Positions 1 to 9,000 of a stretch of 64,000 bases of DNA are shown piece by piece (the first letter of the stretch is position 1; each line of letters opens with the position of its first letter). Made by a program: the position numbers and the translations under genes. The stretch covers positions 17,450,001 through 17,514,000 of the forward strand of contig NC_088917.1 in assembly GCF_963576675.1 (NCBI RefSeq), read 5' to 3'. The notes below the pieces were generated by a model. That model was given only the letters and a program-made list of their open reading frames with translations. It did not search any database and had not been told where the DNA came from. The DNA comes from Euphorbia lathyris. Its lineage: Eukaryota > Streptophyta > Magnoliopsida > Malpighiales > Euphorbiaceae.

Positions 1-597
1 AAAAGTAGTTCAAATTAGTCAAATAATGAATAAAATACTACTTAATCAAAGTTATTTGAGTGCATATGTCTTTGCAGATTCTCAATCTGCGAAGTCAGAA
101 GCCAATATGCGAATTCGCATATTACTTGTAACGTCACAGATTTTATAATATGCGAAACATAATACTTGACGAATATGAATTGGCTTCGCATATTGAGAAA
201 TCTGCGAAGTTAGAAGCCAATATGCGAATATGCAAGGGGCATTACAACTTCGCAGATTTTAGAATATGCGAAATACCTCTTCCTCTTCCCAAAGATGAAT
301 AGTAGGAGGCCGCAGTGAGACTACCATAGGATTGCCCGTCCTCAGAATGAAATTCCTGGATAACATCTAATATGGGAGAAACCACTAACAGTGCCACGGA
401 AGAGGAAGGCCTCGAGATTCAATTGCAGTACCTTCAATCTGCTCCCAGTGAATTCAATCTGCTCCTAAGGAAGATTCCGATGGTTGGAGTGCAATGTACA
501 CCGCCCTTTCTCCACCTTTTGGAGTAACTATAACCTTCTCTTACTAATAATACTTCTCCTCATACCTTTGGGTTGTTCATGAATACTATTCTTCCAG
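1..597. repeat. AATATGCGAA palindrome cluster plus unassigned flank
   Basis: Positions 84-275 hold several copies of AATATGCGAA or its complement. Two of them meet head to head at 104-123 as a 20-bp perfect palindrome (AATATGCGAATTCGCATATT). A longer unit (AATCTGCGAAGT, then AGAAGCCAATATGCGAAT) is repeated directly near 84 and 200. No coding similarity is visible. From about 300 to 597 I recognise nothing; the last part may be decayed 5' sequence of the dioxygenase pseudogene that follows. Confidence 0.6.
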
Positions 598-1758
598 GTC
601 ATCAACCATGGAGTTCCCTTGGAGAAAAGAGACAAAATATTCAAAGCATCAAGGTAGTTTTTTGGGCAGACATTGGAGGACAAAAACAAAGTTAGGAGAA
701 GTGAGAAGGAAGTAATAGGTTATTATGACACTGAGCATACTAAGAATGTAAGAGATTGGAAATAGGTTTTTGATTTTACTCTAGAGATTCCAACTATTTT
801 CCCTTCTTCACATAAGTGTACAATCAATGGCCTCCCTACCCTCCTCAATTAAGGTATTTTCTTTATGATCTATATGAGGTTTTGGTGTAAATTACAATCT
901 AATAATAAGTGATAGGTCCAAGATTCACTTGCTAAATTGATATTTTCAGTGTTTTTATGTTAAAAAAAATTAAAAACGAAGTACACAATTTCCATAGAAG
1001 TTTTAGAGTTTTCTGGCAACCAGTGGGTGCTCAAGCCCCCTCTAAATCCGTCCCTGAATCTAATTAGAAAGTTTGATAAATGACAGGGAAGATTGTGAAG
1101 AATATAGTAAGGAAATGGAGAGATTGGGCTATTTATTGATGGAGGTGATAACAAAGATTTTAAGAGTGAAGACAGAGAGGTTCCATGGGTTGTTTAAAGA
1201 CCAAACCTCGTTCATAAGGCTAAATCACTGTCCAGCATACCCTGTTCCTTAGCTTGCTATTGGTGTTGGTAGACATAAAGATGCTGGTGCCTTGACTATT
1301 CTTGCCCAAGACGATGTGGGTGAACTCCAAGTCAAATGGAAATCTAATGGTGTTTGGGTTTTGGTTAACCCAATTCCTAATTCTTATATCATCAATGTTG
1401 GTGACATTGTTCAGGTACGTATTTTTACTGTACAGACTCATCTTACTATGCTTTGAAATTTAATAACCTCGAATAATTGATATTATGAATGTAGGTGCGG
1501 AGCAATGATAGATATGAAAGTGTGGAACACGGAGTGAAGGTGAATGGTGAGAAGGAAAGATTTTATGTGCCATTCTTCTTCAACCCATCACACTACACTA
1601 TGGTGGAGGAAATGACAGATGAGCGTAACCCTGCCAAGTATAAGCCTTACAATTGGGGCAAATTTCTGATCATAAGAAAGCTTAGTAATTTCAAGAAGCT
1701 TGATGTTGAGAATATCCAAATTTCTCACTTCAAAATATCGGAATTAGGTGACAAGTAA
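598..1758 (+). pseudogene. 2-oxoglutarate/Fe(II) dioxygenase pseudogene
   Basis: Three exon remnants read as a plant 2OG-Fe(II) oxygenase of the SRG1/DIN11-like group. The first (about 598-850) begins with INHGVPLEKRDKIF and contains GYYDTEHTKNVRDW. The second (about 1086-1414) contains RLNH, the iron-binding HxD in GRHKDAGALTILAQDD, and ends at a GT donor. The third (1495-1758) follows an AG acceptor and holds the distal histidine in YESVEHGV, then NPAKYKPYNWGKF and a natural stop. In-frame stops follow KASR (first exon), RDWK (first exon) and PVP (about 1251, second exon), and the N-terminus is missing. The first intron carries a hAT-like terminal fragment. The family oxidises small metabolites with 2-oxoglutarate and O2; this copy cannot make a full enzyme. 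Confidence 0.85.
960..1066 (-). mobile_element. hAT-like terminal fragment in pseudogene intron
   Basis: Read on the minus strand this begins CAGGGACGGATTTAGAGGGG and continues with GCTTGAGC, CTGGTTGCC and AAAACTCTAA. It matches the left part of the element at 29631-29789, so the two are copies of one family. Only one end is present here. The assignment to hAT rests on the CAGGGACGG-type terminus and is an inference. Confidence 0.5.
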
Positions 1759-1774
1759 CTGGAATGATTCACCC

Positions 1775-2951
1775 CGTTAATCAGAGGATGCAAGTGTTAT
1801 TCAGAATGATTTAATGTAAAGCGTCTAAGTCTATCAAATCAAGTGGTGGAGCCAGGACTTATAGGTCGGAGGGGCTAGACCGTCGATAACAAAAATTTAA
1901 ATGCTACTTCAACATATTTATAAAAATAAAAAAAACAATATAAAAGATAAATTATATCATAAAAATGAGAGTAAAAAGCATATAGTAAGAAAATTAATAC
2001 GTTTTTCCTAAATAAAATAAAAACAAATAAACGAAATTAATTTCCAACATAGTAAATAAATCATAATTTAAATTAAAGTAACTAGAAATATTAAATTATA
2101 CTCTAAATTAGAAATCCCTAAATTAGAAATATTAAATTATGGGTTTTTTTGCATGATTATCACATTTGGTAACTGAATTTCTATGTAAATTTCTCTAAAT
2201 TATACTCTAAATTTGAAATCCCTAAATTAATTAGAAATCCCAAATTAAACTCTAAGCAAACAACATAGAAATCCCTAAATTAGAAATCCTAAATTAAACC
2301 CTAAATTAAAAATCTCAAAATTATTTGTAATTACGAAAGAATGTCTAAACAAACAACATATTGATAATCCTCTAAATTAGAAATCTCACACACAAAAAAC
2401 TCGAATTTAACAACCCTAATTTATAAATCATGAAACTAAACCTACAAATAAAATAAAAAATAAAAAATAAAAAACTTACATGAAGTTGAAAGTTGAATGA
2501 GATTGAAATTAATTGATCAATTGAAATTTCAAAATAAAAATGGACCAATTTGGAAAATTATCCATCCCCTTCAATATTTTCTTCAGTGGATGCAAGTGTT
2601 ATTCGGAATGATTCAATGTAAAGCGTCTAAGTCCATCAAATCCCAGGGCTCAACCCTGGACAAGCGTTGGAAACTTTTAAGCTCAAGTACGGTAGGGGAA
2701 GATGGGATTAATTTTCGATGGAGCTGTGAAATGCGTAGACACTGGAAAGAACACCAATAGTGAAAGCACTTTAATGGACCGACACTGACATTGAAAGACG
2801 AAAGTTAGGAGAAAGAATGGGATTAGATACCCCAATAGTCCTAGCCGTAAATGATAGATATTGGGCGTTGTGCATATAAATCATGCAGTGATGTAGCTAG
2901 CATGTTAAGTATCCCACATGGGAGTACGTTCGCAAGAATGAAACTTAAACT
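1775..2951 (+). pseudogene. rrn16: Nuclear plastid DNA: 16S rRNA fragment
   Basis: Two blocks (1775-1841 and 2588-2951) match the plastid 16S rRNA gene. Visible landmarks are GAGGATGCAAGTGTTAT, AATGTAAAGCGTCTAAGT, CAGGGCTCAACCCTGGACAA, GTGAAATGCGTAGA, GATTAGATACCCC and GTACGTTCGCAAGAATGAAA. Many differences from the conserved gene are C to T or G to A, as expected for a methylated nuclear copy. Both blocks share the same internal deletion after AAAGCGTCT, so the first block arose by duplication after transfer to the nucleus. The two blocks are separated by an AT-rich insertion. It is not a functional rRNA. Similarity stops at about 2951. Confidence 0.85.
1842..2587. mobile_element. AT-rich insertion splitting the plastid fragment
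   Basis: The block starts with GTGGTGGAGCCAGGAC, close to the termini of the hAT-like elements elsewhere in the window. It is flanked by about 55 bp of duplicated 16S sequence. The interior is very AT-rich, and 2095-2390 repeats the phrase AAATTAGAAATCCCTAAATT with variations. No coding capacity is seen. The right end does not show a matching inverted terminus, so the element type is uncertain. Confidence 0.45.
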
Positions 2952-4895
2952 GGCAGTCAAAAGAGGGCAACACTTCAACCAATCATCGACCAATAATCGT
3001 AGCCCAGACAAACAACACGAACAAACTTTTCTTAAGTAGACTCTTGTAGACACTGGTGTCGGAGGACATATGAAGAAAATCTTTTGCTATATTATCCAAG
3101 TTAGTCAATCCAAATGAACAGAAAGTCGGTAAAAAAATAAACGAAAACGGCCTAGTAAGTCAACCAAATGGTGGAATTAATTGTTCGAACGATTAATTAA
3201 CAATTATCGCAACCCGCACGGTTAATTTCTGACTAGTCGGAACGACGATTAAATTGGTTCTACGCTAAATAAATAACGGAGGAGTTATAATCTGAAAGTT
3301 CCATTGGAATTTCTATTTTATTTCTTTTCCATTTTATTTCCATTTTTATTTTCCATTAAATTCTATTCTATTCTACTAAATTCTATTCTATTAAAATTAT
3401 ATCCTATGTCTTTTATTTCCATCATATTCTAACTTCATTTCAATCCTATTCTAAATTCTAAATTCTAAATTCTATTTCTTTTATTTCATTTTTCCCCTAA
3501 AAATCTATTTCTAAAATCTATTCCTAAAATTCTAAAATTTTATTTTCCATTATAATTCACATAAACTCATTTTCTACTTTTTAGTTTATTTTTATTTTCA
3601 TTTTTTTATCTGATTTATTTTTAGAAAAATACAAAATGAAATGCGGGTCCATCCGGAGGGCCGACTAATTTTTTCATGGGTCCGGGGGGGACCTGTGATG
3701 GGCTGGGCTTTACGCCCAGCTCGGGCGTAAGGCGGCCTTGGGCTCCGTGCCAATTTAAGGAACAGAGCCCGAAACACTAGAAGGGGGATTTTTAGACAAA
3801 TTGAAGCTCTGGAAAAAAAATCGACACAGGAAACACGCCTAGAATCGACTGAAGCACGTTCTAATCGACTGATTTGGATCCAAAATACCTATAACATGTA
3901 TTAATCTAAGGAACTAGACCATTTTTATCTTATTTTTTATTATTTGACACATTTTCTGATTTTATCAAAATATTCAGTTTGGTTTTAAAATAAAAACTTC
4001 ATTTTTATAATCCCATAACACGAACCGTGACCCGATTTGGGTAGTTCGGGATGAAAACGTCGATTTAGAATAGATTTAAACATTTTATGAATTTTTAGAA
4101 TAATATGGAGGATTGTTTGGATATTTGGATGTTAAGAGGTTATTTGTGATTATTAATTTATTTTAGATTATATATATGATGTATTATATGCTTTTAGTTA
4201 TTTTATAGATTATATTATATACTTCTTATTTATTTTATGGTTATATATATACATTATAGTCATATAATTATGTTACATACTTTTATAATTTCATCTAGTT
4301 ATATATTGTAGTTAAATAGTATTATTAAGTTTATTATAGTTATGTACTTTTATTATTTACATTATTGTTATATATATAATTATATTATATATATAGTATT
4401 ATTCATTATAGTTATATATATTATAGTTATATATAGTTATATACTTTTATCTATTTTGTTATTGTTGTATATATGTTTTTTTTTAATAAAAGAATGAATA
4501 TTATTGCTCAAATTAAATCAATAGCTAATAAGCTTACAATCGATTCAGGAATAATGTCCATTATATATGGTTATATACCTTTATTAATTTCATTATGATA
4601 ATAGATATGGTATTATACACTTTTATTTACTTCATTTGGATATATATAAATGTTATAATATCTACTTGTCATTAATTCATTTTCATATATATAGTTATAT
4701 TATATACTTTTTACACATTTTATCTTGATATATGTATATAGTTATATGAAATATACTTTGATCAATCTCATTTATGTTATATGAAATACTTTTATCAATT
4801 TCATTTACCTTATATATATTTAGTTATATTAGTTAGTTATACTAGTTAATATATATGTTAGTATATTAAAGGTATTTTTTAGTTACCTTAGGTTA
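2952..4895. other. AT-rich intergenic DNA, no gene recognised
   Basis: The stretch holds T-rich runs (3300-3620), one short G+C-rich patch (3650-3780, with GGGCTGGGCTTTACGCCCAG), and long TATA-type simple sequence from about 4160. The layout resembles the non-coding part of an old LTR element, but no protein motif or LTR boundary can be shown. Short open frames here have no recognisable similarity. Confidence 0.5.
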
Positions 4896-5050
4896 TATAT
4901 TAATTATGTCAAATATTTTCATTGCTTACTTATATGTGTATATATACTATTTAACTTTAGAATGTGTATTTAAACTTAGGTTATATATATTAATTATGTC
5001 AAATATTTTCATTGCTTACCTTAGGTTATATATATATATATATATATATA
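4896..5050. repeat. Duplicated flank and left (TA)n tract
   Basis: The phrase TTAATTATGTCAAATATTTT followed by CATTGCTTAC occurs twice here, about 80 bp apart, and a third time just right of the big element (from about 16473). About twelve TA units (5026-5050) then abut the left terminal inverted repeat. The element therefore sits inside a (TA)n tract within a locally duplicated sequence. Confidence 0.75.
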
Positions 5051-5128
5051 GGAGAGGGCTCTTGTGAGAACCCTTTCCTAGGTGAGAACTCACCTTAGGT
5101 GAGAACCACCCAAAACTACGTAGTTTTG
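5051..5128 (+). repeat. Left terminal inverted repeat of the MULE
   Basis: It begins GGAGAGGGCTCTTGTGAGAA and contains GGTGAG-AA-CTCACC, an inverted repeat that could form a short hairpin or a dyad transposase site, followed by CTACGTAG. The right copy is at 16339-16414 and differs at only a few positions. Confidence 0.9.
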
Positions 5129-6026
5129 GGGGTTTTTCATTAACCAAAACGTTGTGTTTTGGTAATCTGATTGCGCGCGTTTCTGAAGTTGAAGAGTTGA
5201 GTCTCTTCGTTCCTCGACTTCTTCCTCTTCTTCTTCCTCATTTCTATCTTCTGTCATTTCTCTTCTAATCTAGCGTCGATCAACTTTGGTTTTTATAGAA
5301 GATTTCCGCTCTATATTTCATCGATTCTACCGTAGATTTGTTCCTCTTAAATCTGGTTAGTTGCTCATATCTTTTTCGTTTTTTCTGTTCATTGTTTTTG
5401 TTTGCATTTTTTCGTTTTTTGTTTTTTTTTGTGAATTTGTTCGTCTGAAGGAGGTTTGTTGCTTTATGTGTTTCGTTTATTTTGTTGTTTTATATTCTTT
5501 GTTGATTTTGAGTTCGATTTTGTATATTTTTTGATTTTCTAGGGTTTCGTTTGTATGATCTTTATAAAGAAGTTCCTGTATGTTTTTCTTTGATTTTTGT
5601 ATTCAAATCTATTCAGTTTGAGAATATTTTTATGTTGTTCTAAAATTATGTTCGTATGTTCTATATTTGCATGTGTTTTGTTCTAAAATATTGAACTATT
5701 GTTCTGTTAAAACTATTTTTGTTTGTTTGGTGTTTTCGCTTGTTTGAACTTTCAAAGTTTGTTGTGGTATGATTTTGTATGTTTTTTGTATTCAAATGTA
5801 GTTAGTTTTAGAACGTTTTTGAGTTTGTTCTGTTATTGTTTTCTGTTTTTGCATTTTTTGTTCTAAAATATTGATCAAACGTGCTGTTGTTGAGTTATTG
5901 CTTTGTTAAATTACTTTATGTTTGGTTGATGAGTTATTCCATTTGTTTTATGTTTCGTTGTATATTTGTTTTATATTTGCATTTGTTTGTTCTAAAATGT
6001 TGAGTATATGATCTGTTTTTTAGAAA
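5129..6026 (+). promoter_or_regulatory. Leader and 5'-UTR intron of the protease gene
   Basis: A pyrimidine-rich leader (about 5190-5355) ends at a plausible donor (GT at 5356). The T-rich stretch that follows ends at TTTTTTAG (acceptor at 6023), three bases before the ATG. This is the usual form of an intron in a plant 5' UTR. The intron carries several copies of TGTTCTAAAAT, the reverse of a motif found in the other introns of this element. No certain TATA box is chosen. Confidence 0.6.
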
Positions 6027-9000
6027 ATGGGCAGGAATGATGGAGAAGAGATTTTTCCCAAGAATGTGGTTGATCAGAAATTGTTGGCTGATATTATGGA
6101 AGAATATTGTTCTGATGAAGATAAAAAAATAAGAAGAAAGGTGAACCTGTTGTTCCTGTTGAAGATAGAAGTGAAAAAAGACATACTTCTAAAAGATTTA
6201 AGAGGACTTCGAAAAGACCTTCAATCTCTAAAAGACCTTCAATGCCAGCCATTCCTGCTGACAATGATTTGCTGTCTAGTTATGTCGTTCCATCCAATAG
6301 TTTGTTGAGGCGGCAAACCAGGAGTAAATCTATGAAAGGTGAGTTTATTCAGCAAACTAGTAGTGAATCTAGGAAAGGTATATTTAGGCGTCAAACAAGG
6401 AGTATATCTAGTAAAGGTGTTGATTCTTCTCAAGTTTCCGAAGCTTCGGTTGATGCGTTAAAGGAAGATGTTAATGCTAAGAAGGTAAAGGAAGATGTTG
6501 ATGCTAAGAAGGTAAAGAAAGTGAAGTTTGCCAGGAACTTGTCTGTTGCTTCTAGTTTTTTAAAGAAGAGGAAGAATGTTTTGAGTGTAGGTGATGATGA
6601 AAATATTTCCAAACGGAATAAGGTTGCTCTTGGTCAAAGAATACCTCCTAAACAGTTTATGGGTATTCTTCATGATATTCCGGAGACTCATAAGGATGCA
6701 ATTAAGCGTATTGGTTTTGGTAGTTTTTTGCATCTAAGTTTAGATGTTCATAATGCTACTTTTTGTGAAAAACTTATGAATAGTTTTAATGTTGATAGGT
6801 GTAGCCTTATGCTAGATAATAGTGAAGAATTGAAGTTTGTTAAGGATGATTTTAAGGCTGTTTATGGCTTGCCTTGTGGAGGTGTAGAGATTGAGGAGCC
6901 ACAAGATGTTGGTGAAGACGAGTCTTCAGATTTTTTTGCTCAATGGAGGTCATATTTTGGTCTTGAGATTGGGAGTCCAATTAATAGTACTGTGATTGCT
7001 AAGTTGAATGATCTGAAGACGAAACCGTTGTGTGATGAATTTTTGTTGCATTTTGTATTCTGTGTTGTGAATTGTTGTATTCGTTCTACCAAGAACTAGT
7101 CTATGAACTATAAGTTTCTTTATAGTTGTAGGAATGTTAAGGAGATTGCAAATTTGGATTGGTGTTCTTTTGCATATAAGCATTTGTTGGATTCTGTCAG
7201 TGAATGGAAAAGGAGTCCTACTTTTTTTACAGGTCCCCTTCCTTTCTTGTTGGTAAGTTTAATTTTCTTTTTTTTTATTATGTGTTTTATAACATTTGTT
7301 TGTTGTTTATTTATGGCTTAATACATCATTTGCCCCCTGAACTTGTCCAAAATGGTTGATTGGCCCCCTGAACTTTCAAAGTGTCTCGATAGCCCCCTGA
7401 ACTTGCGTAAAATGTTTACTTAGCCCCCTGAACTTGCATAAAACGTAATCAATTGATCACTCGGTTGCAAAAAAGTAAGTTAAATGCGGAAGATGTATTC
7501 CACGTGTCTTAAAATGTTATTACATAATTTAAAAATAGAGTAAAAATGAAGTTATTACTTGATCAACTATGAACATTGTATTCTCTAATATTACAACCGT
7601 AATACCCCGATCTTGATTGTTTTACTTTTTTTAAGACGCTTGCAATACATTTTCCGTATTTAACTTACTTTTTTGCAACCGAGTGATCAATTGATTACAT
7701 TTTACGCAAGTTCAGGGGGCTAACTGAACATTTTATGTAAGTTCAGGGAGCTATCGAGACACTTTGAAAGTTCAGGGGGCCAATCAACCATTTTGGACAA
7801 GTTCAGGGAGCAAATGATGTATTAAGCCTTTATTTATTAATTTGTGTATAACTTGTTCATTTTTGTTATTTTTTTTGTAGATAAGTTATTTTGATAGGCT
7901 TCAACGAGCTAATGTTGTTAATCCAAGAGATTTTCCACTGATAGCTGTTTGGAATAAAGAACAAATACAAAAGAGGATGGTTTTGGAAAAGATGAGGGGC
8001 TTTGGAAGTGGGATTGTGTTAGAGAGAATAGTGGTGGGAGAAAATTTGGTAAGAGAAAGTATGGATATGGATGAAGGAAATGTGCCAAGAGAAGATAATC
8101 AAGATGTTGAAGGAGCGAATAGGAAGGAATGTGGAGAAGCTTCTTCTAATGGACCTGGTCAAATTTTTGTATGTTATTACATCTTTATCTATGTTTTTAA
8201 ATTTTAGAACGTGCTTATTACATTTTAGAACATGTTTATTAAAATTTAGAACATGCTTAATATTGTTTATAACATGCCTTGATTTTTATTATGGATTTGT
8301 ATATGCAGGAATTTCTTGCGAAGTTCCAATCATTAGCTAAAGAATTGGGTTCTAAAGTTAATGAAATGTACTCTATGTTGAAAGAAGCTAATGTTGTTTT
8401 TGGTGAAGATGGTACAAGTGTTGAGATGTCTAATCTGATCAACAACTTGTGGAGTAAATATTCTCGAGGCAATGAATATCCGGTTTCTCAAAGTGAAGGA
8501 GAGAAAGAAGAAGTAGTTAATGAGAACAAACCGGAAAGTAAAAAATATTCAGCAATGACTGGAGATGTTGATTGTGATTTTTCTAGTCAAGATAGTCATC
8601 CTTATTTTAATTCTGATTTTTTTGATGAGATAGATGCGTTGGTTGAAAGAATTAAAAGAGAGAAGAAAGATCAGAGAGAGAGTAAAACTCCAATGAAGAA
8701 TTCTGAAGGAAAAAATTCTTCTCCGAATTTTAATTTGTTGAGTCAAGAGTTGTCTGATTTTGTTGGAACTGAAGGTGGATCTACACAAGCAAAAAATTTT
8801 ATTGAGAAATCGGATGGTGCAGATATGAAGAATAAGTCTGATCCTGAAGTAATGTATGTGAAAATAATTATTTTATATTTTGTTTATGTTTTTTAATGTT
8901 TGTTATATTTTAGAACATATGCTTTATTGTTTAGAACATATGCTTTATTGTTCAGAACATACGTATTATGCTTCTGATTATGTTATTCCTATTTGATTTT

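Noticed and set aside
2841..3053. Overlapping open frames on both strands
   Set aside because: They lie in the decayed plastid 16S rRNA sequence, which is not protein coding.
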